Shown piece after piece: positions 11,325 to 23,761 of a DNA stretch of 64,000 nucleotides. Every line of letters begins with the position of its first letter. Position 1 is the first letter of the stretch. Below the pieces are notes generated by a model. That model was not told the origin of the DNA, made no database searches, and was given only the letters and a program-made list of their open reading frames with translations. The DNA is from Podospora comata (Eukaryota > Ascomycota > Sordariomycetes > Sordariales > Podosporaceae), in NCBI GenBank assembly GCA_017354895.1, contig CP071497.1:1364001-1428000 (forward strand), in the 5' to 3' direction. Made by a program: the position numbers and the translations under genes.

Positions 11325-14236
11325 ATTGTCGGCTTGGGGGAGGAACAGGAGGATCGGCAAAAAGGGATGAGAGGGTAGGAACCAAAAATTGGCCCGGGAA
11401 GCAGCGCAACGCGACCTTTTAATCTAATCAGATGGAATGCATCAGGGTGGGAATACATCAGCTTTTCTCCGTCAGCTTGTACCACCCAATGCACATATCC
11501 GCTCAGTCGACCCAGTGGGACTCAATGAGTGACACAGAACATCCCAGAGCAACAGGCCAGAACCCACGAGTGCCACGGGAATCCCGCGTGGAGGCAAGCA
11601 CTGGATGCATCATCCTGTGGTGCCCCTGTGATATTCTGCAGACAACCCTTGAGCAGTACCACCTTGGCGTGTCATCGGCAGGGATTTTGGGCCCACCGGT
11701 GCATGAGGGCAGGCCGGAGCAGCGCGGGTTGCGTGGTTGCCACGGCCGGCGGTAAGCAGCGAGAATGTGGAAGGGCGACCGGGCGAGAATGGAGGAGGGA
11801 GGGGACGAGGCCGAGGAAGGACCAGTCAGGTATCGTTCCGGTGAAAAGCTGGAGTCTGCACTGCAAGTCGATGTTGTTTGGGAGCAAGCTCCGAGCAAGG
11901 TCCAGCCGTTGAGAAGATCATGTTCGAAAATGGAAGTTCTGGTCGGGGCTCATCCTTGGCAGAGGTAGGGCATTTTTTATCAGATCATCGAGCATTTCAT
12001 CTTATCTGATTGATAAAACAAAGTGGCGGGATGGCTTTTATGGGGACAAGCGTCCAACCACCAATCGCGGACCTTCCTCGTAGCCCTAGAGCGGCATTTC
12101 AGATTCTTGCTTCTCGACCGACGGCCTGCATCGGTGTTTTGCGACATCGGCGACAAATAACAGTGGGATAAAGCCTTTTCTCGAAGGACTGGTCTGTTGA
12201 GGCTGCCGTTCTGCAACCAGCTTCACGCTATTGACGCTATCGACTGCCTGTATCACCAGCCAATTGACATCGGCTCCAGTCTTGTTCTGTCCTCCTACAC
12301 CACATCACTCTTGATGGCTTTTTGCATGTGGTAATTCCGTGGGAGAGACACCTGCTAGCTTGCGAACAGCTTGCGCCAGTTTGCCTGGTCCAGAGCGCCC
12401 AACTTTTCAAGCTTCAAAGGTCTCGGCCCCATTATTATTCTGTTATGTAATAACAGGCAGATGTTCGGTGGAGCTTATACCGAGGCGAAGCCTCTGGTAT
12501 GCCATCAACCATTCTTGCTTCAGCCACTGCCGAAGGAACTACCGTTCATTTTCCAGAGGATTGATGGACATTGGAAACCGTCAGCACCATGATCCAAATT
12601 TTCACACGACGGCCCCCAACATGTTTTGTGTCAGCTTGGAGCTTTGATATCCCACAACCAAGAACCTCAAGACACTAAACCCCACATTATTATGCCATAG
12701 CGCCAAAAGTGAGCTTGTCCAAGACCCTTGCCGCTGGTACCTCGCACCTTGCCGAGTCTAGCTGTGCATTCCCGGCGGTATATGCAAACTTTTTGACAGC
12801 ATCTCCATGTTGAGAGTTTCAACAACCACCAAGACGCGATGCCAACCGCAACATCCAACCCTTTAGTCATGAACCAGGTCTCCGGGATTTTCTCCTCATC
12901 TCGTCCACTCTTGGAACCCACGAACGTGCAGTGAGCCATTTAAGTCCAAAAAGGTTCTCTTGGTGTTGATCGTTTCACCACTCGTCGGCTCCTTCCCCAC
13001 ATATATGGTTGCACGGAAGCGTGGGTACCCCACTCGTGATACGTTGCTGCCTTCCTTTGGCGCCTCTTGGTACTGCTTGAAGGATCTGATAACCTGGAAT
13101 CTAAGCCGTTTCGGGGTTTACGAGCGGGACTCACCTTTTTTTGCTTCAGTGCTTTGCTACCCCCAGTGCCCCCCAGGGATCACCAGCGAGCGAATCATCT
13201 TTGTCGATGTCTTTCTCTCGCGCTGTGGTCGGCGACATCTCGTAGACCGTCGGTGTAAGTAGTGGCAACATGGTGATCAGCAAACAAAACTCACCGTCCT
13301 TAGCGACGAGGCTCACACGGCACACAAAAGGCCGCCTAAAACGTCCCTGCGAGTCCATCAAATGGTGATCGTGTAATACGTCTCCTCGAAGTGAGCTTTC
13401 GCGAGCTCACGTACCCAAAGTTGTTAAACTGCGAACATGGTTTATGATGTGACAAGACGGCATCGGCACCTCCAATATAACATCCAAGCTTTTCAGAAAC
13501 CACTCTCGCTCACCGGGCAAAAGAAGATGCCAACCTGATAAATCTCGTAGGTGACAATGTGAAACTCAGAACACAACAGAAATCTGACCAACGAAACCCT
13601 ACTTCAATCATGACGAAGAGATAACAATTCCCATTCTCGCACATCGACTATCGTAGCTAGATTCCTTACCGTTAGTGTGACAGGTCCGGTGCCCTTCTCG
13701 ATGGAGGCTAGTAGTTCCACATCCCACCGAATATGCCACAGCCAACAATACGTTGCAGTACGACACAAACAGCAAAAAGCATGGCACGAAACTACATACT
13801 TGCAAGAGCTGTAGACAAAACTAACAATTGTCTGTCCTTCAGCACATATCAGCGATACTACTTTACCATCATGCTCAAGGTGAGTATGGCCTATGTTCAC
13901 TCTGGGTGAAACTGCCAGACGCGTGTAAGGCATGAAATCTGCCACTGACTGGCATTTCTGGCAGGTGTCCCAGTGAGGACGGATGCCATCAGGAGTAGAC
14001 TTGACCGACGTTGAGATGTTTCACCATGAAGAGGTGTCAAGGATGCCCTTCGAGGGACCACAGCAAATTCCCACATGGTGAAACACCAGAAAACTAATAT
14101 AAGCAATCTTCAAATTTGAGAAGAGCCGGATACCTGCCGGCACTAACAAAACCATATACCCATCCATTGTCTATCAACATTCCAGCCCAAAGAAACCCAA
14201 AAAGATATAGTCCTAACACGCGCGACAGCTCATCTT
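11325..14236. other. Long intergenic region (2.9 kb)
   Basis: Upstream region of the siderophore transporter and downstream of the kelch gene. Short open frames exist on both strands (for example 13604-13945 minus) but none shows family motifs or convincing splice structure. It contains the paired GATA motifs listed separately. A non-coding transcript or a small orphan gene cannot be excluded. Confidence 0.55.
11977..12010 (-). promoter_or_regulatory. Paired ATCWGATAA (SREA-type GATA) motifs
   Basis: TTATCAGAT at 11977-11985 and TTATCTGAT at 12002-12010 are the reverse complements of ATCTGATAA and ATCAGATAA. Both fit the ATCWGATAA consensus of the fungal iron-repressor GATA factor (SreA/SRE/Urbs1 class). 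On the strand of the siderophore transporter they lie about 653-686 bases before its ATG and 25 bases apart. Function is inferred from motif, spacing and the neighbouring gene. Confidence 0.7.
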
Positions 14237-15526
14237 TTACTCCCTCCGATCATAATCCTCATACCCCCCCGCCCCCCTCAGAATCCACCCATCCTCCTCC
14301 CTCTCCCCCTTAGCATTCTCCCCACCCCAAATCACCACCCCCCTCCCCCCCAAACACGCCCCAAACCCAAACCTCCCCCTTGGCCCTGGGTGCACCTTCC
14401 CCTGACTCTCCATCTGCTCCATAGCCACCAACTCCACCTCCGCCCACGTCAGTTCCCCACTGCTCATCTTTGGAAGCTTCTCCCTCACATAATCCTTCAC
14501 TTTTGCCCCCGTGACCCCCCTTGATGGGAGCTGCAACGTCCAGATATCCGCTTGGAAAGCCAGTGACTCATCGACAGGAAGGCCGAACATATAGACAAGA
14601 TACTCCCTCCCATAACCGGTCGTTATCGGAACCAGCGCACCACCAACCCGTGGCTGTGGGCGGGGAGAGGGAGCGGTGAATGAATGCGTTTCCCAGGGGA
14701 GGGGTTTTTCCCTGTCTGTGGCGTTGTTGTATAGATACAATGACAGCAACTCCACTGTGTTGGGGTCAGAGGGGGATTTAGCCAGGACGTAAAGCGTGTT
14801 CCCTGCGTAGGCTCTCGCGTCTAGCAGCTCGACCGAAGAAGGAAGGTCAGGCAGTGTCGTCCAGACTGCCTGGTTCAAGTCGTAAAACCAAACCTCGCGT
14901 TTCGTTTCGTCGTTGCTACCGCCGACGGAGACGAGAAAACCTTGCTTGTCGTCGATGAACAGGGAGTGACCAGAGCGAGGAGCCATGTTCTTGTATAACT
15001 GAGTTGCACCCCGGAGTTTTGTCCATGCCAGGGTCTCCGAGTCCCACTCCCAGATGACGTTCCCTTCATCAATGGGATTTCCAGAGGCGTCTTCACCTCC
15101 GTGGATCAAGACGTAGCGGTTGCCCCTGGCGCAGGCGGCGTGGTTTTTGCGTGCGGAGGGGACGTTGAGTTCCCCTGTGGAGATGTCCTTTGTTGGGAAA
15201 GCGGGATAGTCTGCTAGGGAGGTGGATTTGGAAGTCAAGGGGTCGGCTTGGGATTTTTCTTGGGGAAGGGAGATGGCGTGCACTGTGGGAGAGCAGAGGT
15301 GGCCGGAGGCATCGATGCCACCGAAGAGGTAGGCTTTGTCGTCGATGACTGTAAGAGAATGATTGGAGCGAGCTATGTTGCCGTCATCGCCATCGGGCTT
15401 GTCAAGCTGGGCGAGGGCTACTTTGAGGGGGGCGGTAGGAGCTGCGATGGCGACTGCTGCTGCGGCTTCGACGCCTGTCATGATGACTTGCTCGGCCGCG
15501 ATGGCTGCTGCTACGACGCCGGCCAT
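14237..15526 (-). CDS. Kelch-repeat beta-propeller protein
   Basis: Single-exon gene of 429 residues from ATG 15526. After an alanine-rich head (residues 1-50) come kelch blades, each with a double glycine after hydrophobic strands: KAYLFGGIDASGH (about 69), YVLIHGGEDASGN (about 135) followed by VIWEWDSETLAWTKL, GFLVSVGGSNDETKREVWFYD followed by VWTTLPDLP, and VVIWGGENAKGE near the C-terminus. Around five or six blades would form a propeller of the galactose-oxidase/kelch type, usually a protein-protein scaffold. No catalytic copper ligands, F-box, BTB or transmembrane segment is visible, so the partner and pathway are unknown. The head has no clear signal peptide, and a cytosolic location is most likely. 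Confidence 0.85.
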   Translation of the reverse strand: MAGVVAAAIAAEQVIMTGVEAAAAVAIAAPTAPLKVALAQLDKPDGDDGNIARSNHSLTVIDDKAYLFGGIDASGHLCSPTVHAISLPQEKSQADPLTSKSTSLADYPAFPTKDISTGELNVPSARKNHAACARGNRYVLIHGGEDASGNPIDEGNVIWEWDSETLAWTKLRGATQLYKNMAPRSGHSLFIDDKQGFLVSVGGSNDETKREVWFYDLNQAVWTTLPDLPSSVELLDARAYAGNTLYVLAKSPSDPNTVELLSLYLYNNATDREKPLPWETHSFTAPSPRPQPRVGGALVPITTGYGREYLVYMFGLPVDESLAFQADIWTLQLPSRGVTGAKVKDYVREKLPKMSSGELTWAEVELVAMEQMESQGKVHPGPRGRFGFGACLGGRGVVIWGGENAKGEREEDGWILRGAGGYEDYDRRE

Positions 15527-15812
15527 GATTATCGTTGGTCAATTGGAAGGTAGCCTAGGTATAGCTGAGTGGAAAAGAGACGACTTGCGAATACAGTGAT
15601 GTGTTTTGAACAGGTGAGATATGTTAGGGGACGTCGAAAGACCGAGTGTTTGAGAAGCTGAGGTTGGACGATGACGTAGGTGTGGGGCGGGGACCTTGCT
15701 GGCCACAAAACGTTCCTGAATGACACACCAGGTGGTCCCTGCACCTTCGACCCATCAGCATCATCTCACACATCCAAAAGATCGCGTCCTCATAGACACG
15801 CGGCTGCGTTCA

Positions 15813-18800
15813 TCAGCGCGCCTCCCTAACTCGCCCCTTTCGTTCAACCCCAGAATCAGCGACAAAGTAGTCAACAACCAGCCTCCCACCCTCACCTCTC
15901 ACCACCTCGCCCGCCCTCTTAACCGCTCCCAAATAATACAACCTCCCCATCTCACTCACCAACCGATCCCTCTCCTTCCTCCCCAACACCCCCATCCCCT
16001 CAAAATCACTCAACATCTCAGACTCGGCGAGGTAGTACATACACCCGACCAGCGTATCGGTCTTCACCGGCAAACAACACTGCGGCTGCTTCCACCCAAG
16101 ATACCCCATCACCGCAAGCACAATCACCATATAGCTTAGTACTGCAACAGCCAACCACGTACACGCCTCATGCATCTTCCAGGTAACGGTATTCCGAAAC
16201 GGGATGCTGGAGAACAAAATCGGTGTGAACTTTGCCAGCAAGGCGGCAAAGGCGATGTTGAAGAAGAGGACATCTCTTGAGCGGGCAAACTGCCAGAGAC
16301 CAGTGAAGATGTTGGAAGGAGGGGACAGGAGGATGGAGGTTCGGGCTAGTTGGGGGGCGGTGGAGAGGCGGCGGTGGATGCAGGAGTGGGATACTTCTAA
16401 TGACGGCGGTTAGAATGTGTCTTTGATGGCAGACGGGGAAGGTGTGGACTAACGAGAGAAGAAGTAATCCCAGCATCCGCTGACAATGGTGCCGAAGGAG
16501 GTGAACAGAATCCGGACACCGAAGGATTGGCTGTCCATGAACCGTTCGAAGGGCGTGTCGAGGATGGTGTTTTCGTAATAGAGGATGAGGATCAGGAGGC
16601 CGATGACGAAGAGTAGAGTCGTTGCCCGGGCGAGAAACTCTTTTGTGGTTGGTTTCATGTGCCAGAATCTCTTCTTTGGTGTGGAAGAGACAGGTTTGCG
16701 GGTTGGGGGTTCTTTTGCCGTGGGTTGTATCGGTGAGTCGTCCTCCATCGCCGGACAGACTTCAATCCCATATTCCGAATCATCATCTCCCAGGAACCCC
16801 AAACGGTACCGCCTCCCTGTCAAAACACTGGCAATCTGATCATCCCTTAGATATCCCCCTTCAGTACACCCGGGCAACGACCGCACCAACCCCCTCACTT
16901 CAGCATCGGACAATAGCCCAGCCATGGAAGCAATACTCCACGGCTCTGTAGCAACCCGACTCTTCCACCGTGAGAGCAGAACCCCGATCGCGATAACAAG
17001 CACAGCAATAGCCACCAACACACCCTCCGCGGCTCGCATGGGAATTCCAGCCTTTCTCAACCCAAAGGCACATACCCGACTGAAGACCTTGCAGTTGATC
17101 GAGGTGAATTCCAGACGGATTGTCTCGGCTGATAGAGGGATAAGAATGGTGGATAGGAGTCCAAGGAGCACGTTGAGAAATGGGAGGGGATCTTTGAATC
17201 GGTGCAGGAATCTGCATGCTATCCATGGTGCTAGCCAGCTATTGGAGGGCAAATGGAGGGAGTCTTCTGGCAGTGTTCCGGTTTCATGACCTAGTGCCCT
17301 GAAGGGAAGCATTGAATTGAGGGAACTGACTGCGATCTGGACGGGGATGCCTAGGAGTGTTGCCAGAAGGACTGGAATGAGGGAGGCCATGAGGTAGTCG
17401 GTTTCTGAGCGGAGGTTGAAGAAGTTTCCTCGGACTTCTGGGGGAATTGGGCCTATAGGTGGGTTTGGTGGGATGGGAGGTGGTTGAGAGGTGTCGGTGC
17501 TGGTTGAAGAGGCATCAGAGGTGAGCGTTGAGGCTTCTTGCGAGGTGGTGTTTAGTGTGGTAGGTTCATTGGTGTTGTTGATCTCCTTCTTAGTGGTATG
17601 CTCTTCCTGGATCAATAGTAAATGACTTAAGGGGTGTGCGGTAGGATCTTTGGCTGAGATTGCGGACGAAACCGAGCCAAAGTCGAGGTCAAACGCTGTC
17701 CTGGAATCTTGTTTTGGAATCTGAGAAATGCTAGTTTCAGCTGAGACCATAGGTGTGGTCTCCAGAGCAGAGTCAAAGGTAACGCTGATGGCTCGAACAA
17801 TCGTGGCGCTAACTTCGTCATGATGGAGAATATCTCCGTACTTTGTGAGAATGGTCATTGGAAACTTGGATAGGGAGTTATCTGGTTCAGACACGGCGTT
17901 GCTTACAAAGACCAGAGGAGGCAAGCTCGTTCCACTAGAATGGCCCTGTTCGCCTTGTAGACTGCTGGCGGTGAAGAATAATTGGGGAATGGATAAGGAG
18001 TAACCGCTACTGACCGAGGCAGTTGTCTCAGACTGAGGAGCAAGTGGCGTTGAATCGAATCGCGCTGGAGTTACACTACCGGTAGATGTGACTTCACCCT
18101 TTGTTGAAGAAATAGTGACTGGCCCTTGAATCTCCGTTTCTGATGACGCGGACTGCGTTGATTTGTTTTTGGTGTTTTCTGTCCTCGATATCGGCTTTGC
18201 ATCAGGACCACGACCGCTCGTGGGCCCTGGAGATGGTGTCACAGTCTCAGTAGTGGTCATGACGCTGAGGGTTGTTTTCGAGGGCTCTTCCTGCTCTGTG
18301 ATGGCGCCAGAGGGCTTGGGCTCGTTGCTGTGGGTTTGCATATCATTTGAGGTTTTTATACCCAGGCTGGCATAGACCGGGATGGTAGTGTGCGATTGCG
18401 TCTCTGATATGTCGGAGGTGACTGGCTTGCCAAACGGGAGGGTCCACCAGACAGTCGCGTAACTTGACGGTGACCCCGTACAAGTCCCCAGAGGATCCTG
18501 ATACCACCAAACCTCCATCATATCCGTGCTGCATGGGGTGACCCCATCTGAAATTTCAGTGCTTAGCAGCGTGTCGGCCATCCAGCGGTAGTTCACTGGA
18601 AAAGACGCAATCTCGTCCCCTCCCACCTTATTGCCGAATACGTCCTGCTGCTCGAGCCTTGCTGTCCGTACTTCTAGCGGAAACATGATGTTGCTGTCAG
18701 AATCGGTGAGGGGATACCCCCAGAAGGCGCTATGTGATGACGGCGGTGTTGTCATAGGATCCAAGGCGCGGTGTGAAAGGGCAATTCCATACATACCTCT

Positions 18801-20075
18801 CTCCTTTCTGCTGGAGACCAGGTTCAGATCAGTCCGAAATTGATACCCTGACGGCCCTTTTGGACTCCAAGTGTGGACTTTGTAATAGTTGAACGAGCAA
18901 ATAGCATTCATCACCGACTTGCAGCCTTCGTCGTGGGTGTCCCACATTGGCAAGTCGGGCCAGCCCCAGGGCCAGTTTCCTTCGTACCCAGCACTCACCG
19001 TGCATGGACACCAAGAAGGGTCCGTGGTGGTGAACACTGGGATCAATTCTTCCAGGGCTACATACCACTGGGAGAGGGCGACGGTGTCCCAAAGGTTGTA
19101 GTATTGATACTCGGACATGTTCCAATACGGACGACCCCAGCCACAGAACGCAGTCACGGGCGGCTGAGGGGAAGGATAAAGGGTCTTGTCAGGTCTCGGG
19201 ACCATTATCCTTAGTTTCGGGGTTGGCTCAGGACTGTCACGGGCGGCGACAGTTGGCTCCAGTCTGACTAGAGTGGCGGGGGTAGGTGCCATCAGTGGGC
19301 TTCGAGGAAGTGGTTTGGCTTCGATAGACAGTGTATTGAGTGAGGAGAAGACAACCGTGCTTGTGGTGAGCAGGGCATCTCTTGAGTCAGCAATTTCTTG
19401 CTGACCCATTTGAAGAGCCTTGTAGCGGAGGGGTGGTAGGTCGTGGATTTGATATTCCAGAAACGCAAACATGCCAATAACAATGGCCAGGAGGAAGACC
19501 TGAAATGGCCATGTCAAAGCGATTGGCTTGTAGTTGGGGAGAGATCTCTCGGGTTGTGACTGGCCATCAAGACTAGAGGCAGAAGGGCTCTGATGCTGCG
19601 CATCAAGGGGAGAGATCGCAGGCGCTGGTAGATCTGGGGGTGCAGTAAGGTGATCTGTGCTCCTGGTTCCGCTATGTGGTCCTGTGAAATCCTGTAGCTC
19701 AATATCTTCTTCAGACACTTGCACTGGAGAACAGGCCTCAATGCTCTCACAGCTGTTATCTTTCTCGGACCCTGTAAGATTGACTTGTAGTTCTATATCT
19801 GGGGTATGCGTGAGGCTGTTCCCGGTCACTGTCTCCTCGAGGAAAATGTTAGCTGTCTTGACGTGTTGGGTCTCGTCATCACTACTTGATATCGATCGAG
19901 CCTCAGTGATCTCCAATTCACATGTTGCAACGGAAGCCTCGTCGGCATCCGAAAGGTTCTCCGGTAGAAGGAGTACGTCTAGACTTCCCACGTGGGAAAA
20001 ATGACGTGGGACATCCAGGCAAGTTGTTGCAGATGGTTCATGGTGATCCGTGGTCTTTGATCTAGGCTCAGACAT
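15813..20075 (-). CDS. Large DUF3433-like multi-pass membrane protein
   Basis: Two exons: 20075-16454, intron 16453-16397 (GTTAGT...TAG), and 16396-15813, giving 1401 residues. Layout: acidic Ser/Thr-rich cytosolic head; a first membrane helix (WPFQVFLLAIVIGMFAFLEY); a long Ser/Thr/Pro-rich, probably glycosylated extracellular region with clustered Trp, Tyr and Cys; then paired membrane blocks (SLIPVLLATLLGIPVQIAVS, FLNVLLGLLSTILIPLSAE, VLVAIAVLVIAIGVLL, LLFVIGLLILILYYE and more), as in DUF3433 proteins. The role of the family is unknown; a wall- or surface-associated function is a guess. The frame stays open about 220 bases upstream of ATG 20075 without another ATG, so a 5' exon may exist. 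The exon join keeps frame and adds SHSCIHRRLSTAPQLARTS, normal for the family. Confidence 0.8.
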
Positions 20076-20694
20076 AACTGGTCGATTAATGTTGACTCTG
20101 GGTGATGACAGACTTCCCTCAGCAGAAGGAAGAGCAGTTGATAAAAGTCCGAGATTTATAGGGAGCTCGCTGAAATCTGTGCCTTCACGCAATACACTGA
20201 CAGTCGAAAAGTCCTTATCGAAATCTGATGTAGTACAGAATCTCTGGAGTTTGATACGCTCATTGTGGTCGTATTGCCACCCTGTGCTATGCGGATAAAT
20301 AGCTGTTCATATGTTCGTTGCAGTGCTTTGGGGGCTGTAGCAAGTGCTATTTTGCAACCCTCCAGCACTTGGTAGCATTTCTTTCGGTGAGTTAATCAGC
20401 ACATTGCGGGCAGCGAAGAAATTGCTACCTACCTACCTGGCAGGCGGGCTGGCCGTCATGAGATGCCCTCTTCCACGCCGTTTCACCGGCATCTCGTGTG
20501 GCCAGACTGGATTGAGGGTACCGTGGCAATTACTGTTGACAGCCAACTTCCCATGTCACGACGGAAACCCCCACCTTGCCAACCAAGGCCTGTTGTTTCC
20601 CAACAGACAACCAGCTGTCATCTACCCCGGCAAACAACTGACGAAGCTTTCAAGCAAAGAAGAAAAGAAAAAGAGAAAAAAACGCAAAAAAAAC
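20076..20694. other. Intergenic, no gene seen
   Basis: Upstream region of the DUF3433-like gene. An in-frame open stretch to about 20295 may be 5' coding if a further exon exists. An A-rich run at about 20655-20693 precedes the tRNA 3' end; on the minus strand it is a T-rich tract that would serve as an RNA polymerase III terminator. Confidence 0.5.
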
Positions 20695-20831
20695 TGGACA
20701 TACCAGGATTCGAACTTGGGATCTTCTCATGGAGCATATTTGTACATTGGAACCCTTTCACCTGTCTTGTAACAGCTTCAAAGCAACGAACTTTTTGCGA
20801 TTGAGATGCTTTACCACTGGGCTACACGCCC
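20695..20831 (-). tRNA. tRNA-Ala(CGC) with a 65-nt intron
   Basis: Read on the minus strand from 20831: acceptor GGGCGTG pairs with TATGTCC at the 3' end, including G3:U70, the alanine identity pair, with discriminator A at 20695. The anticodon stem TCTCA/TGAGA closes a loop with anticodon CGC (20799-20797). The intron, 20795-20731, sits at the canonical position one base 3' of the anticodon. T arm is CCAAG-TTCGAAT-CCTGG with one A.C mismatch. The D stem (GCCC/AAGC) has two mismatches, so it may be a weak or decaying gene. A T-rich tract follows the 3' end. Mature length would be 72 plus CCA. Confidence 0.78.
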
Positions 20832-22246
20832 TTAGTTTAGTGTTACCCTATCCTCCAGTTCTGCATCTTGTAAGCTTGAATTCGACGACGGAAATTCCAA
20901 CGGCCCAGCAGCCAGCTGCTGTATCATGCGCCAACTGAGTTCCATGTCTCTCGTGCTGGGTATCTGTCATCCCATCGCTCAGCGTTGCAGGTGCTGTCTG
21001 GAATTGCCGACTCAGAAAGTAGAGATCTCGTCAAAGGCCTACGAGAGTGGTCAGCAGAGTCCTCTACTCATCATGACACCACGCAAAAAAAGGCAAAAGG
21101 CACCTCGTATTTGTTGATGGCCATCGTCCAACTGACTCGGTGTTGGTCGCCTCAGTAACCAAGCAATTTGCTTGTTCTTCGGAGCAGCAACGATGGATAC
21201 GGACCAGTAACAAAGAGTTCGTGGAAAGACAGAGTTCATCTCACCGTCTCGCTGTTCTTCGAGTTCAAGATGAGTCGGTTGTCGTCGGCGTGTTCTAAAA
21301 ATTGCCCGGATGAGGCCCCACAAATTAAACGATGTCAGGAAGGCTTGGTGGCTTGCCAAGCAAAGGAACACCAGGGAATGCTTGTTGTCAGTGCCTAAAC
21401 GCTAGCGCTTATTTATTTCTGGGGGATCTGTGCAGCGCTGGCACTATCACCGTCGGGATTTTCAGTGCTGTTCTGACAAGACCCTGAAAGCATTTCGCTT
21501 CAAATCCTTTGATATGGAAGAAAAAAGTGGTTGAGACGATGGATGCGCGCCGCGGGAGGTCTCTGCCCTATCGAATGGTCCCTCCGCCAGGGAGTGTGGT
21601 CTTTTGGCTTGTGCGTGACGTAGCACAGCATTGCTTCTGGAATCCCAGGTTGTTCATCATCGGGATAGGAGCTGAAACCCGCGTGGCTGCTCCCCGCCAG
21701 GGCATCACGGCTGCCAATGGCTCCCATTGCGAAGGATTTCTGATCTTCGACCATCACATCAGCCCTCCTCCCCGACGGAAAACTGAACACCTGCAAGAGG
21801 CTTCACCGATCCATGATAACCAGCCACAGGGCTTCTGCTCACAGGCCTGTTGGATGACCTCAGATCGGAGTCTTGCCCAATTTATCCTAGGCTAAGCGTT
21901 TGAGGCACAGGCACCGTTTGATCCCGGGAGCCTGAGCTGTGGATGCTTTTCGGGCTGAGTTCGCCCCCCCCAGCTGTGTGGCTGAAGCAGCCGCTGGCTG
22001 ATTGCGATTGGCCATCTCTGACGACACTCCCCGTTTGGGGAAGATGACCCAACAGGGGTCCGACAGGGGTTGGGACTTTTTGCATCACTGCCACCACCTG
22101 CCCGCATTTAACAATCGTGGAACTCGCACTTTTGCATCTGGCTGGATTTCCAGTGTCAACTCTCCAGCAACCTCACCCCACATCGAGATCGCTCGATCAC
22201 GACGGGCGACAACGACGACGACGACGACGACAACGGTCTCGCAATA
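20832..22246. other. Intergenic, no gene seen
   Basis: 1.4 kb upstream of the MARVEL-like gene. A short (GAC)n run at about 22209-22231 lies just before its ATG in the 5' leader. Open frames here lack supporting motifs. Confidence 0.55.
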
Positions 22247-23066
22247 ATGAGCAAACAGTACATCATCGGCGACTCGTCGCCATTCCTCAAGCGGGTGCTC
22301 ATCCCCTTCTGGATCATCCGCGTTTTGATCATGCTTATCCAGATTGGTGTCTACGCCCTCCTCATTGCCGGCTTGGGGGTGTACAAGGACGACGCAAGGC
22401 GGATTATTGACGAGTACAACACCCACCTCACATACGAAGCCATCATGGCCACCTCGGTCATCATCATGGTCATCATCCTCGTCTGTCTGATCTTCGATCT
22501 CGTCAGCATCATCAAGCGCGCCAGACGCACCTTGGGGCCCAAGTTTTTCTTCTTCACCAACATCTTCCAGACGCTGTTCTACGTCGTCAGCTTCATTCTT
22601 TCCATGATTGGCGCCAGGCCAAGCGCCCTGTACGCCGTTATCAACGTTATTATCCTGTAGGCTATTTCCCACTTGTCCATCTCTTCCCACAATCGCTAAC
22701 CGCTGTCGTTCCAGGCTCTCCTTCCTCGGTCTCCTTGTCTATGCTTCCATCATCTTCCACCAATACCGCAAGGGCTCTCTCGGTGACGGCTCCGGTGGCA
22801 ACCGCGGCACCTACGTGCCCGCCAGCAACCCCGCCGCTGTTCCCTTCAACCAGACCGCCGGTGTTGACACGGCTTATGCCCCTCAAACTACTGGATACGG
22901 CCAAGACTATCCCCAAGAATACCAGAAGCCCGCCTTTTACGACCAGCAGGCGGCGAACCAGGCTGGGTATGCCGGTCAGGGTTACGAGCCCTACTCTGGA
23001 CAGCCGCAGCAGGTCATCCAGCCCCCTCAGCAGGGGTATGAGATGCAGGGTCGCCAGGCTGTTTAA
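22247..23066 (+). CDS. Four-helix MARVEL-like membrane protein
   Basis: Two exons: 22247-22656, intron 22657-22714 (GTAGGC...CAG), and 22715-23066, giving 253 residues. Four membrane segments are clear: VLIPFWIIRVLIMLIQIGVY, an IMATSVIIMVIILVCLIFDL block, FFFFTNIFQTLFYVVSFILS, and one created across the intron (VINVIILLSFLGLLVYASII). The tail is hydrophilic and rich in Tyr, Gln, Pro and Gly (YGQDYPQEYQKPAFYDQQ), with both ends predicted to be cytosolic. The topology fits MARVEL-like fungal proteins of plasma-membrane domains, but I do not recognise a named homologue. The in-frame join that restores the fourth helix supports the intron strongly. A (GAC)n tract precedes the start. Confidence 0.85.
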
Positions 23067-23761
23067 GCTGTCTACGTGAAAGGGGATATCGGGTATTGAT
23101 AGAGAGTTGGTCTACTTTTCAGGATTGGAATTGTGTTTTTTTTTTTTTTTTGGTTCAGCGATTTGGCAACACAGGTGCTATTGGCGCAGGGATCTGGAAT
23201 AGGATGGTATATACCGGGGCGTGCACATACATACACACTTTAGAAGCGTTGCGATATACCCATAATGATCAATGTTGAGTTTTTGCCATCTTTGTCTCGC
23301 AATTGCGGCGACGGCTGGTTACCTACTTGAATGGGAGTTGGGCGTTGGTGCCAAGGGCTCGGCTGAGAGATTTATGCAGTGGCAAGACATGTCAAGACTT
23401 GATAGTGGACACGCAATTGAGTTGGGACAGTTGTCACTGTGGCTGGTGATTTGGCCGTTTGATAACATTGAATTTGGGCAGTCAGGTCAGAGCGTAGTCC
23501 ATTGAGGAATTGTTAGACAAATTGGCGAATTTGCGTGAGGCTATGATGTTGGCACCAGTCAGCGGCTCAGGGGTCACTCACCACTATGGCGACAATGAAG
23601 CCATCGTCGCACCTTTCTGATAGCGTTTTCAACTAATTTCTTGACCAAATTCTATTCAGTATGTCTTGAATCTCTGTAGAGCCTTCCCATTCGTCTTTAA
23701 ACAAGCATTGCTATCCCATGCATCTCTAGACAAAGCACTGCTACTGAAAACCACCACAGCC
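23067..23761. other. Intergenic, convergent 3' ends
   Basis: 695 bases between two convergent genes. A T15-16 run lies near 23135-23150. No gene, RNA or terminator structure is otherwise seen. Confidence 0.55.

Noticed and set aside
13604-14106. Overlapping minus frames with a TCQKCQ-like string
   Set aside because: The CxxC string looked like an integrase or zinc-finger relic, but no second motif or consistent frame follows.
22085-22690. 201-codon minus frame opposite the MARVEL-like gene
   Set aside because: Acidic shadow of a GAC/GTC-rich region; the plus strand has helices and a consistent intron.
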